Of a stretch of 32,898 bases of DNA, positions 8,082 through 16,101 are shown piece by piece. The translations under genes were made by a program, and so were the position numbers. This stretch comes from an uncultured Acetobacteraceae bacterium (GTDB lineage Bacteria > Pseudomonadota > Alphaproteobacteria > Acetobacterales > Acetobacteraceae): the NCBI GenBank assembly GCA_903924985.1, contig CAIYDT010000199.1, forward strand, positions 1 to 32,898, given 5' to 3'. Positions within the stretch are counted from its first letter, which is position 1; the number at the start of each line of letters is the position of its first letter. The notes under the pieces were generated by a model. The model was not told the origin of the DNA, did no database searches, and was given only the letters and a program-made list of their open reading frames with translations.

Positions 8082-9007
8082 GATGCCACCTTCGCGGGAT
8101 CGGTGTTGCCGCCGCAGATCAGCACGCCCAACCGGGCGCCCTCCGGCGGGACGAATCGGCCGGATAGCAGCGCGGCCAAAGCGGTGGCGCCGCCGGGTTC
8201 GGCGATCAGGCGGAAGCGCTCCCACAGGAAGCGCTGTGCCCCCAGGATCGCGGAATCCTCCACCAAGACAGCGGCGGCGACGTGTCGGCGGGCCACTTCG
8301 AACATCAGCGAACCGACCCGACGCGCGCCCAACGCGTCGGCAGCGAGGCCCCCGACCGGCGCATCCACCGGCTGCCCAGCGGCCAAAGCGTTGTGCAGGC
8401 CGGGGCAACCCTCGGGTTCCACACTGATAATCTGGGTGGCACCGGCGTACCAGGCGGCGATGCCGCCGATCAGCCCGCCGCCGCCGGTGGCCACCAGTAT
8501 ATGTGTCAGGCCAGGTGCATCGGCTTCAAACTCCCGCCCGACGGTGCCCTGGCCGGCCAGCACGGCCTCGTGGTCGTAGGCATGCACCTCCAAGGCGGCG
8601 CTCAGCGCCTGACGTTCGCGTGAGGCAGCCAGCGCCTCGGCATAGGTTTCGCCGCCTTGCACAATCCGCGCACCGTAGCCCCGGATGCGCGACACCTTGG
8701 TCTCTGGCGTCCCTCCCGGCACGAAAATCTCGGCCGTGACGCCCAACGTGCGGGCGGCATAGGCCACGGCGGCGCCATGGTTGCCGCCGGACGCCGCGAT
8801 GACCCCAGAGGCCGGCAGGTCGGCCGTCAGCATCCGGTTGAACGCCCCGCGCGGCTTGAAGCTGCCGGTGTGTTGCAGTAGCTCCAGCTTCAGGGTGACG
8901 GGGACGGACACGCCGAATTCGGCACCATCCAGGCGCATAACCGGGGTATGCCGGACGTACGGAGCGACGCGGGTCGCGGCGGCTGCAATGGATGAGCGAT
9001 CGATCAT
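8078..9007 (-). CDS. PLP-dependent threonine/serine dehydratase
   Basis: A fold-type II PLP enzyme of 309 aa that likely deaminates threonine or serine to the 2-oxo acid and ammonia. The Schiff-base lysine is K51 in TGSFKPRGA. The substrate loop is SGGNHGAA, the phosphate-binding glycine loop is TGGGGLIGG, and the cofactor-ring contact is in CGGNTDP. There is no C-terminal ACT-like regulatory domain, so it resembles catabolic (TdcB-like) rather than biosynthetic IlvA enzymes. It is first in a two-gene unit with the crotonase-like gene and divergent from hprK across about 80 bp. Racemase or ectoine-utilisation relatives of this family are possible alternatives. Confidence 0.85.
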   Translation of the reverse strand: MIDRSSIAAAATRVAPYVRHTPVMRLDGAEFGVSVPVTLKLELLQHTGSFKPRGAFNRMLTADLPASGVIAASGGNHGAAVAYAARTLGVTAEIFVPGGTPETKVSRIRGYGARIVQGGETYAEALAASRERQALSAALEVHAYDHEAVLAGQGTVGREFEADAPGLTHILVATGGGGLIGGIAAWYAGATQIISVEPEGCPGLHNALAAGQPVDAPVGGLAADALGARRVGSLMFEVARRHVAAAVLVEDSAILGAQRFLWERFRLIAEPGGATALAALLSGRFVPPEGARLGVLICGGNTDPAKVAS

Positions 9008-9088
9008 GATGCGGCGGACGCTGGCACGGCGCCGTCCCTCTCACAACCCGCTTTCTTTCCAGCCCGATTGGGTCCACATTGCGCTTCC

Positions 9089-9523
9089 ATGCAGAGTCCT
9101 CACCGCATGCACGGCAGCTGCGCCTCCCGGGACGGGCAGGCGGTGCTCTTGATTGGGCCCCCAGGCGCGGGCAAGTCCGATCTGGTGTTGCGACTATTGG
9201 GGCGTGGGTTCGATCTGGTGGCGGACGATCAGGTGCACATTGCCGACGGACAGGTGACCGCGCCCGCCGCCCTGATGGGGCTGCTGGAGGTGCGCGGACT
9301 TGGCATCCTGCGCCTGCCCAGCGTCCTCACCGCCCGCCTGGCGCTGGTCGTGGATCTGGGCGTGCGCGCTGACCGCCTACCCGAACCCACCGTACATCTC
9401 GAGTTGAACGTGCCGTTGGTGCACATCGACGCGCAGGCCGCATCCGCCCCGGACCGAGTCATCATGGCGCTGGACTGCGCGCTGGGCCGCGTCGAACAGG
9501 TCGCCGGAGCCTTCGCAGCATGA
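9089..9523 (+). CDS. hprK: HPr kinase/phosphorylase, short alphaproteobacterial form
   Basis: HprK phosphorylates and dephosphorylates HPr on its regulatory serine. The product (about 144 aa) has only the C-terminal kinase domain, as is usual in alphaproteobacteria, where the N-terminal domain of Firmicute HprK is missing. It has a Walker A loop GPPGAGKS, the acidic segment LVADDQV, and the family signature EVRGLGILRLP. The start is uncertain: ATG 9089 was chosen, but ATG 9107 or TTG 9068 would also work and none has a clear ribosome site. The stop overlaps rapZ in ATGA. The downstream HPr carries the matching serine (S64), so the pair is probably functional. Confidence 0.85.
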   Translation: MQSPHRMHGSCASRDGQAVLLIGPPGAGKSDLVLRLLGRGFDLVADDQVHIADGQVTAPAALMGLLEVRGLGILRLPSVLTARLALVVDLGVRADRLPEPTVHLELNVPLVHIDAQAASAPDRVIMALDCALGRVEQVAGAFAA

Positions 9524-10473
9524 GCGCCGGGGCCGAACGCCAGCGTATCGTGCTGGTGACTGGCCTCTCGGGGGCAGGCAAGGCCTCCGTCCTGCACACC
9601 CTGGAAGACCTTGGGTATGAGGCGGTAGACAACCCACCGCTGGGCATGATCGAGGGCATGGTCGCCCGCGGCGGCGGAAAACTGGCGATCGGGGTAGATG
9701 CCCGCACCCGCGGCTTCGACTCGGGCGAGGTTCTCGCCGCGCTTGAGCGCCTGCAAACCAACACCGCGTTGCTGCCTGAACTGATTTACGTCAGTGCCGA
9801 CGAAACCACACTGCTGCGGCGCTATACCGAAAGCCGCCGCCGACACCCGCTGGCGCCGCAAGGGATGGTGCCGGACGGCATCGCGGCCGAACAGACCCTC
9901 ACCGCCGCGCTGCGGGCGGCGGCCGATCTGACAATCGACACCTCCAACCTGCCGCTGGGGGAGCTGCGCCGGCTGATCGAGCGGCATTTCGGCGCCGAAG
10001 CCGACTCGGACAGCAGGGGACTGGTGGTGTCCCTGATTTCCTTCGCCTATCCGCGGGGACTGCCACTGGACGCGGATCTGGTATTCGACGCACGCTTCCT
10101 GCGGAACCCGCATTACGATCCCATATTGCGTCCACGCACGGGATTGGACCAGGCGGTCGGCGCCTACGTCGCGGAGGACCCGGACTTTCAGAAATTTTTC
10201 GCAAGAGTGGCCGAATTGGTCGAGATGCTCTTGCCGAGGTTCGTACAAGAGGGCAAGAAATACACCACGGTGGCCGTTGGGTGCACCGGGGGGCGTCACC
10301 GCTCCGTCTTTCTGATCGAAAAACTGGCTGAACGCCTCGCAGCCCACGGGCAAACGGGCGGCGAACCTGGGTCTGGCTGGCGGTTGCACGTCTCGCACCG
10401 CGAACTCTCCAGGGACGGAAAGGACTATAAGCCGGGTGCATCACCCGTCCGCCTTCAGGCGCGGGAGGCCTGA
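9520..10473 (+). CDS. rapZ: RapZ family nucleotide-binding protein (RNase adapter)
   Basis: RapZ in Escherichia coli delivers small RNAs to RNase E in control of glucosamine-6-phosphate synthase; the role in alphaproteobacteria is less defined, but the gene often lies in PTS clusters. The 317-aa product has an N-terminal P-loop domain with GLSGAGKAS and LEDLGYEAVDNPPL, a DARTRGF motif, and a C-terminal domain with the diagnostic CTGGRHRSVF. In the Walker A loop the residue after lysine is Ala rather than Ser/Thr, with Ser one place later; this might reduce nucleotide binding. The ATG overlaps the hprK stop, implying coupled translation. Confidence 0.92.
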   Translation: MSAGAERQRIVLVTGLSGAGKASVLHTLEDLGYEAVDNPPLGMIEGMVARGGGKLAIGVDARTRGFDSGEVLAALERLQTNTALLPELIYVSADETTLLRRYTESRRRHPLAPQGMVPDGIAAEQTLTAALRAAADLTIDTSNLPLGELRRLIERHFGAEADSDSRGLVVSLISFAYPRGLPLDADLVFDARFLRNPHYDPILRPRTGLDQAVGAYVAEDPDFQKFFARVAELVEMLLPRFVQEGKKYTTVAVGCTGGRHRSVFLIEKLAERLAAHGQTGGEPGSGWRLHVSHRELSRDGKDYKPGASPVRLQAREA

Positions 10474-10482
10474 GCCGATACG

Positions 10483-10566
10483 ATGATCAGACTTACAGAC
10501 AATGCACCTAAAGACAGTGGGCTTCCGATGTCGGAAGCCGATAGGGACACCCTGAAACACCGATGA
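10483..10566 (+). CDS. Possible 27-aa small ORF coupled to the EIIA gene
   Basis: An ATG at 10483 opens a 27-codon frame whose TGA (10564-10566) overlaps the ATG of the EIIA gene in ATGA. The peptide begins MIRLTDNAPK and is hydrophilic. No similarity is recognised. The nearest purine-rich run (GGGAGG at 10462-10467) is too far upstream for a good ribosome site, so translation is unproven. The EIIA gene itself also lacks a clear ribosome site, which is the main reason to consider a coupled leader frame. Confidence 0.25.
   Translation: MIRLTDNAPKDSGLPMSEADRDTLKHR
10520..10539. promoter_or_regulatory. Palindrome between rapZ and the EIIA gene
   Basis: GGCTTCCGA and TCGGAAGCC form a perfect 9-bp inverted repeat with a 2-nt centre, ending 23 bp before the EIIA ATG. 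No T-run follows, so it is not a canonical terminator. It could be an operator, an RNA stem affecting EIIA translation, or part of the small ORF that spans it. Confidence 0.4.
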
Positions 10567-10994
10567 TCGGTCTCATTCTGGTTACCCACGGCCGCTTGGC
10601 CGAGGAGCTGCGATCCGCCATGGAGCATGTGGTCGGCGCACAGCGCAACGTCGATACCATCTGCATCGGTCCCGATGACGATATGGAGAACCGACGGCGC
10701 GACATGGAGGCTTGCATCGGCCGCTGCGATACCGGCGACGGTGTGGTCCTGCTGACCGACATGTTCGGCGGCACCCCGTCCAACCTCGCCATCTCCATGA
10801 TGGAACGCAAAGGGGTCGAGGTGATCGCTGGCGTGAACCTCCCCATGCTGGTCAAACTCGCAAAAATCCGCTCCAGCCAACCCCTGGCGGACGCCGTGGT
10901 CTGCGCCGAGGAAGCCGGGCGCAAATACATCGCCGCCGCATCCCACGTGCTGCACGGCTGCCGGCCCACCCCACGGAACGGCACCCGCGGATGA
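10563..10994 (+). CDS. PTS system mannose-family EIIA component
   Basis: This protein accepts a phosphoryl group from HPr. In alphaproteobacteria lacking matching EIIB/C proteins it is thought to act as a regulator rather than in sugar uptake. The 143-aa product has the fold's phosphoacceptor H9 in ILVTHGRLA and the conserved LLTDMFGGTPSNLA segment, followed by VIAGVNLPML. The C-terminal tail (after about residue 128) is unlike the core. It overlaps the HPr gene by ATGA at 10991-10994. No sugar-specific IIB, IIC or IID gene is present in the window. Confidence 0.92.
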   Translation: MIGLILVTHGRLAEELRSAMEHVVGAQRNVDTICIGPDDDMENRRRDMEACIGRCDTGDGVVLLTDMFGGTPSNLAISMMERKGVEVIAGVNLPMLVKLAKIRSSQPLADAVVCAEEAGRKYIAAASHVLHGCRPTPRNGTRG

Positions 10995-11314
10995 GCGAGG
11001 GCGCCGCCGCGCCAATGGTCAGCCACGTATCGGACGGGGCGACCGTCCTCTGTCGCAACGTCATCATCGTCAACAAACGCGGCCTGCATGCGCGTGCCGC
11101 CGCCAAGTTCGTGACACTGGCGGAGACGTTCGGGGCTTGTGTCGACGTGGTCCGCGACGGTCAGACCGTGCCCGCCCGATCGATCATGGGCCTGATGATG
11201 CTGGGCGCAGGGCGGGGTGCAACCATCGAATTACGGGCCGAAGGCTGGGATGCCAAAGAGGCGCTGGACGCCTTGGCCGCCCTGGTCGAGGCCGGCTTCA
11301 ATGAACAGGACTGA
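10991..11314 (+). CDS. HPr family phosphocarrier protein
   Basis: HPr relays phosphate from enzyme I to EIIA. The 107-aa product has the active-site histidine H33 in NKRGLHARAAAKF and the HprK-target serine S64 in ARSIMGLMML, so both phosphorylation inputs are possible. The N-terminus is about 20 residues longer than in a typical 85-90-aa HPr; an internal ATG at codon 9 would shorten it. It shares ATGA with the EIIA gene and overlaps the start of the enzyme I gene by 14 bp. It resembles the NPr/HPr branch used in regulatory PTS of alphaproteobacteria. Confidence 0.92.
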   Translation: MSEGAAAPMVSHVSDGATVLCRNVIIVNKRGLHARAAAKFVTLAETFGACVDVVRDGQTVPARSIMGLMMLGAGRGATIELRAEGWDAKEALDALAALVEAGFNEQD

Positions 11315-13152
11315 CGCGCCGCCAGCCCCGCAACGCCGCCTCCCTCGACCGGCCACCGACACGCCGAGGGAGCGGACCTTCGCTGGCATCCCCGTCTCCC
11401 CTGGGATCGCCATCGGCCCGGTGTTCGGCACGTCCGAACCCAAAGCCGAAATCACCCGCTTTAAAATCCACGCCGCCGACATCGCCGCCGAGGGCGCTCG
11501 ACTCGACGCCGCTATCGCGCAATCCCGAAAGCAGCTGGGAAAGCTGCGCGGCCGGCTGACGGTGCTGCCGGAGGAAAGCCAGGCGGAAATCGCCCCCCTG
11601 ATCGACGCCTACATCCGCATGCTGGGCCCGTCCCGGTTGGTCCGCGGCGTCCGACGGCGCATCGAGGAGACGTTGTTCTCCGCCGAAAGCGCCGTGATGG
11701 CGGAGGCCGACGCCATCGCTGGCACCATCCTGGCCACAGTGGATCATGGACAAAGCGCCGAGGATAAAGCCGGCGTCAGGCGCCAGGCCGAGGAAGTGCG
11801 GGAAATCGGGCGCCGGCTGGTGCGCAACCTCACGCATGCGCCGTTCCGCAGCTTCGCCGGCCTGCCGGATGGCGCCATCCTGTTCAGCGAGGCGCTGCGA
11901 CCGGCCGATGCGGCGCTGCTCGATCCCTCCCGTTTGGCGGGTGTGGCCACGGAAGAAGGCGGCGCCGACGGGCACACCGCGGTGATGCTGCGTGCCCTTG
12001 GGGTGCCGGCGGTGCTGGGTGCGGCCGGGGTCGCGCATGCCATCAATCCGGGCGACATCGTGGTGGTGGACGGTAGCACCGGGACGGTGGTGCTCAATCC
12101 CTCCCTCGCCACTTTGACGGCCGCCCGCCGTGCCGTCACCGCCTTCGCTCGGGAGCGGCAGCGCTTTGCCCGTATGCGCCGGCTGCCGGCGGAGACCGAG
12201 GACGGTCATACCATCGAGTTGCAAGCTAACCTGGAACTTCCCATCGAGCTGCCGCTGATCGCCCAGTCCGGCGCGGTCGGCATCGGATTGCTGCGCACCG
12301 AGTTCCTCTTCATGAACCGCGAAACGGTGCCGGACGAGGACACCCAGGCGGACACCTATCGCACCGTCGTGGAGGCCATGAACGGCGACCCCGTCACCAT
12401 CCGCGTGCTGGACTGGGGTGGCGAGAAGGACATCGAGGCGCTGTCCGCCGCCGGCATCGTCCCCGACATCGCCGATACCAACCCCGCGCTGGGCATGCGC
12501 GGCATCCGCCTCCTGCTGCGCCGCCCCGAGCTGTTCGAGACCCAGCTGGCCGCTATCCTGCGCGCCGCCGCCGTCGGGCCGGTGCGGGTGCTGCTGCCCA
12601 TGGTCACGACCGTCGGCGAGGTCCGCGAGGCGCGCGAGATCTACGAACGCGTCGCCCGCCGCCTGCGCCGCCGCGGCGAGCGCCTGCCAGAACGGCTGCC
12701 CCCGCTGGGCATCATGATCGAAACCCCCGGCGCCGCTTTTGTCCGCCGACGCGCTGGCGCTGGAGGCCGACTTCTTCGCCATCGGCACCAACGACCTGAC
12801 CGCCTACACCCTGGCGGTGGATCGCGGCGAGAGCGACGTGGCACCGCTTTACGATCCCATGCACCCGGCCGTTCTGCGGCTGATCCAATTCGCCACCGAG
12901 GCGGCACTGCGCATGCGCAAGCCGGTATCGGTGTGTGGCGAAATCGGCGGCAATCCGACTTTGACCCCGCTGCTAATGGGGATGGGGCTGCGGTCCTTCA
13001 GCATGAACGCCTCGGCAGTGCCGCGGGTGAAACAGGTGGTGCGGTCGGTGGAGATCGACTCCTGTGCCCGGTTCGCTCGGCGGGTGATGGAGCAGTCCGA
13101 TCCGGCGGCGATCCGTGATTTGGTGGCGGGGTTTGGGAAGGCGGGGGGGTAA
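11301..13152 (+). pseudogene. ptsP: Phosphoenolpyruvate-protein phosphotransferase (enzyme I), frameshifted
   Basis: Enzyme I transfers phosphate from PEP to HPr. Residues 1-479 (11301-12737) read normally: a short tail, the HPr-binding/phosphohistidine domain with H225 in GADGHTAVMLRALG, then the PEP-binding barrel up to LGIMIETPGAA. At the TTTT run 12737-12740 the family sequence moves to the +1 frame, which continues as LSADALALEADFFAIGTNDL and includes the catalytic cysteine in VSVCGEIGG (codon 12934-12936), ending at 13152. Deleting one T would give a 616-aa enzyme. Read as given, the first frame runs into unrelated sequence and stops at 13118 without the catalytic Cys. There is no GAF domain. 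Causes could be a sequencing error, a recent mutation or, less likely, programmed frameshifting. The ATG at 11301 overlaps the HPr gene. Confidence 0.85.
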
Positions 13153-13422
13153 AGGGGCATGCCTCGAGTCGGCCACTGCAACGACGCGGACGATGCACCT
13201 CATTCGAAAGATGCGCCTGAGCAATAGTATACGGCCATCGCACGGGGCCTGGCCGATATTGACGTGGGCCGTGTCCATGACCTGGACAGTGTGTGCGACA
13301 CGCTTGAGACGAAGTACGCGCGGACGGCAAGACCGATGGCCTGTCTCTCGACATCTTCGCCGGTTTTGGCCACAGTGTCGCCTGAAAGACCGGGAAACCG
13401 GCGATCCAAGAGAGGCCCCTCC
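13153..13422. other. Intergenic region with possible degraded antitoxin-like fragment
   Basis: No intact gene. On the plus strand the frame from an ATG at 13159 has a stop at 13225-13227. It then reads YTAIARGLADIDVGRVHD and a following charged helix, a pattern resembling the C-terminal part of small type II antitoxins; no partner toxin is seen. GCCGGTTT at 13359-13366 and AAACCGGC at 13395-13402 form an 8-bp inverted repeat with a 28-nt spacer, ending about 20 bp before the dioxygenase start. It may be an operator or leader stem. Confidence 0.25.
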
Positions 13423-14286
13423 ATGTCCGCCACCCTCGCGACCCGTCCCGTCGCCGCCGCGTTTCATGTTAACCCCCTCTCCCCGCGGTTCGCGGCCGAG
13501 GTCGTGGGGCTGGACCTGCGCCAACCGCTCGATGCCGCCACCAAGGACGCGATCTACGACGCCTTCGTCCGCTATCACGTGCTGTGCTTCCGGGATCAGC
13601 ACATGGACCAAGACGAGCAGGTGGCGTTCAGCCTGCAATTCGGCACGCTGGAGCGACACACGCTGCGCAACCGCGGCAAGGTCAACCCGCTGGTGCATGT
13701 GGTGTCCAACCTCGGTGCCGATGAAAAGCCCAGCGGCAAGGTGAAGTCCACCGGCTGGCACTCGGATAAGTCATTCCGCCCGGAACCGTCTTTGGCCACC
13801 ATCTTGCACGCGGTCACCATGCCCCCGAACGGCGGCGACACCTGCTTCGCGGACATGAGCGCGGCCTACGAAGCCCTGCCGGAGTCCGAAAAGCGCGCGC
13901 TGGACGGCATTCGGGTCATCCATAGCTGGGAGCTGTCGCGCGAGCACGATCGGGTGAAGCCCTCGGCCGAGGAAGTCGCCGAGGCACCGCCGCACTCTCA
14001 TCCGTTGGTGCGCGTCCATCCGGACACCGGCCGCAAATCGCTGTTCATGGGCCAGCATTGTTCCCACATCGACGGCCGCCTCTTCGCGGAAGGACGCGCG
14101 AAGGTCGAGGCGCTGGAGGAACATGCCACCCAGGAACAATTTACCTACCGCCACAAATGGCGCATGGGCGATCTGTTGATGTGGGACAACCGCTGCCTGC
14201 TGCACCGTGCGGACCCGAATTTCGATGCGGCACGGCATCCAAGGGTGCTGCACCGGACCTGCCTGCGGGGCACGACCCCATTCTAA
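13423..14286 (+). CDS. TauD/TfdA-family 2-oxoglutarate-dependent dioxygenase
   Basis: A non-haem Fe(II) enzyme that couples oxidation of a substrate to decarboxylation of 2-oxoglutarate. The 287-aa product has the iron ligands H113 and D115 in GWHSDKSFR and the distal histidine H261 in DNRCLLHRADP, with the 2-oxoglutarate-binding arginine expected near RVLHRTCLRG. The ATG at 13423 follows AGAGG at about 8 nt; an in-frame GTG 53 codons upstream adds unrelated sequence and was rejected. It is 18 bp before the deacylase gene and probably co-transcribed with it. Substrate unknown: taurine, sulfonates, aryloxyalkanoates and others are handled by this family. Confidence 0.88.
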   Translation: MSATLATRPVAAAFHVNPLSPRFAAEVVGLDLRQPLDAATKDAIYDAFVRYHVLCFRDQHMDQDEQVAFSLQFGTLERHTLRNRGKVNPLVHVVSNLGADEKPSGKVKSTGWHSDKSFRPEPSLATILHAVTMPPNGGDTCFADMSAAYEALPESEKRALDGIRVIHSWELSREHDRVKPSAEEVAEAPPHSHPLVRVHPDTGRKSLFMGQHCSHIDGRLFAEGRAKVEALEEHATQEQFTYRHKWRMGDLLMWDNRCLLHRADPNFDAARHPRVLHRTCLRGTTPF

Positions 14287-14304
14287 GAAAAAAGGGAGAA
14301 GACC

Positions 14305-16023
14305 ATGCACGATACAGTCATACGAGGCGGCACCATCGTCGATGGTACCGGGGCGCCGGCCTTTACCGGCGACGTTGCCATTGAGAACGGAAAGATCGCC
14401 TCGGTCGGCGGCAAGGCCGGCCCGGGCAAGCGCGAAATCGACGCCAACGGGCTGCTGGTCACGCCGGGTTGGGTCGATGTGCATACGCACTATGACGGTC
14501 AGGCCACGTGGGACTCCGAACTCGCACCCTCGTCATGGCATGGCGTCACCACCGTGCTATTCGGCAACTGCGGCGTTGGATTCGCGCCGGTTCGCGACGT
14601 CGATCACTCGTCTCTGATCGGGATGATGGAATCGATCGAGGAAATCCCCGGCATCGCGTTGGCCGACGGATTGAAGTGGAACTGGGAGACCTTCCCGCAA
14701 TATCTCGACGCGCTGGAGCAAAGGCCGCGCTCGATCGACGTCGCGGCGCAGATCCCGCATCACCCGCTGCGCGTCTACGTGATGGGCGACCGCGCGGTGC
14801 GCCGTGAGAAAGCCACCGGCGACGATATCCAGCAGATGCGCGACGCGGTGCGCCAAGGGCTGGAAGCCGGGGCGTTCGGCTTCACGACATCCCGCACCAA
14901 CTCCCATAAGACCCCCTCCGGCGACATGGTCCCCGGCCGCTACTCCGAAATCGACGAGTTGCTCGGCATCGGGTCCGCCTTCAAGGGCCTGAACCACGGC
15001 GCCTTCGGGGTAAACAGCGACTTCGACGACGAACTCGCCGAACTGAAGTGGATGACGAAGCTGGGCCAGGACACCGGTCGCCCGGTGTGGTTCCTCCTGA
15101 CCGACCGTCCGACCGACACCTTGCGCTGGCGCCGCCTCATGGACGGGGTCCACAAGGCCCGGTCCGAGGGCGCGCACGTGACCGCGCAGATCGCCGGCCG
15201 CCCGGTCGGTGTGCTGCTGGGTATCGACACCGCACTGAACCCGTTCTCCATCCGCCCCAGCTACCAGGCGCTGCTGCAACTGCCGGTCGGGGAACGCATC
15301 AAGCGGATGCAGGACCCGGCGATGCGCCAGCAAATCCTGTCCGAGGCACCGTCCGCCGCGTTGCTGAACCGGCTGTCGCAGTTCCGCCAGCACATCACCA
15401 AGCGCTGGGATCGCATTTTCCCGATGGGCGACCCGCCGAACTACGAGCCGCGCGCGGACGAGAGCATCGAGGCGATCGCCAAGCGTTCCAATCATTCTCC
15501 AGACGAGGTGGCGTACGATTACCTCGCGACCGGGGCGGACAAGTTCCTGTTCTTCCCGATCGTCGGCTACAACGAGGACAACCACGACATCATCCGCACC
15601 ATGTTGACCGACGATTGCACGTTGCTGGGTCTGTCGGACGGCGGCGCACACTGCTCCTCCATCGTGGATGCGAGCGTGCCGAGTTGGATGCTGATGCACT
15701 GGGCGCGGGACCGGTCGCGTGGGGAGCGGCTGCCGCTGGAACTGGTTGTGCGCCGCCAGACCAGCGAAACGGCGGACTTCTTCGGCTTCCATGACCGCGG
15801 CCGTTTGGCGGTGGGCAAGAAGGCCGACATCAACGTCATCGACTACGAAAATATGCGGCTGCACATTCCGGAGGTCCGCTACGACCTGCCAATGAAGGGG
15901 CGCCGCCTGGTGCAGCGGGTGGACGGGTACCGCCACACGTTCGTGTCGGGCGTTTCGACGTTCGAAAACGGCGTCTACAGCGGCGCCACCCCGGGCCGGT
16001 TGGTGCGCGCCAACCGGGGTTGA
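14305..16023 (+). CDS. N-acyl-D-amino-acid deacylase family amidohydrolase
   Basis: A metal-dependent amidohydrolase (572 aa) of the D-aminoacylase type, which removes acyl groups from N-acyl-D-amino acids or related amides. Metal-ligand motifs are H60 and H62 in VDVHTHYDGQ and C89 in FGNCGVGFAPVR; the late catalytic Asp is in LSDGGAH. The C-terminus returns to the small beta-sandwich domain (GRLAVGKKADINVIDY). A purine-rich leader ending GGGAGAAGACC precedes the ATG. It sits directly after the dioxygenase, and an intrinsic terminator follows at 16048, so these two genes probably form one transcription unit. The true substrate cannot be read from the sequence; many homologues are only annotated by family. 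Confidence 0.88.
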   Translation: MHDTVIRGGTIVDGTGAPAFTGDVAIENGKIASVGGKAGPGKREIDANGLLVTPGWVDVHTHYDGQATWDSELAPSSWHGVTTVLFGNCGVGFAPVRDVDHSSLIGMMESIEEIPGIALADGLKWNWETFPQYLDALEQRPRSIDVAAQIPHHPLRVYVMGDRAVRREKATGDDIQQMRDAVRQGLEAGAFGFTTSRTNSHKTPSGDMVPGRYSEIDELLGIGSAFKGLNHGAFGVNSDFDDELAELKWMTKLGQDTGRPVWFLLTDRPTDTLRWRRLMDGVHKARSEGAHVTAQIAGRPVGVLLGIDTALNPFSIRPSYQALLQLPVGERIKRMQDPAMRQQILSEAPSAALLNRLSQFRQHITKRWDRIFPMGDPPNYEPRADESIEAIAKRSNHSPDEVAYDYLATGADKFLFFPIVGYNEDNHDIIRTMLTDDCTLLGLSDGGAHCSSIVDASVPSWMLMHWARDRSRGERLPLELVVRRQTSETADFFGFHDRGRLAVGKKADINVIDYENMRLHIPEVRYDLPMKGRRLVQRVDGYRHTFVSGVSTFENGVYSGATPGRLVRANRG

Positions 16024-16047
16024 GGGTATTCGGCTTTGATCTCGGGG

Positions 16048-16083
16048 GTGGGGCGTGCGAAAGCATCGCCCCACTCTCTTTTT
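16048..16083 (+). terminator. Intrinsic terminator after the deacylase gene
   Basis: GTGGGGCG (16048-16055) pairs with CGCCCCAC (16067-16074). The inner TGC and GCA extend the stem with one bulged T, around a GAAA tetraloop. The T-rich tail TCTCTTTTT follows at 16075-16083. This is a canonical Rho-independent terminator on the plus strand, closing the dioxygenase-deacylase unit 18 bp before the aldo/keto reductase start. Confidence 0.85.
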
Positions 16084-16101
16084 GCGGTACAGGAGACCAC
16101 C

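Noticed and set aside
12730..12745. Programmed +1 frameshift in ptsP
   Set aside because: The site lacks a stop codon or known slippery signal as in prfB; an indel or sequence error is the simpler reading, though recoding cannot be excluded.
11298..12791. 497-aa minus-strand frame opposite ptsP
   Set aside because: Shadow of the coding strand; low-complexity composition rich in His, Gln and Asp, and no conserved motif.
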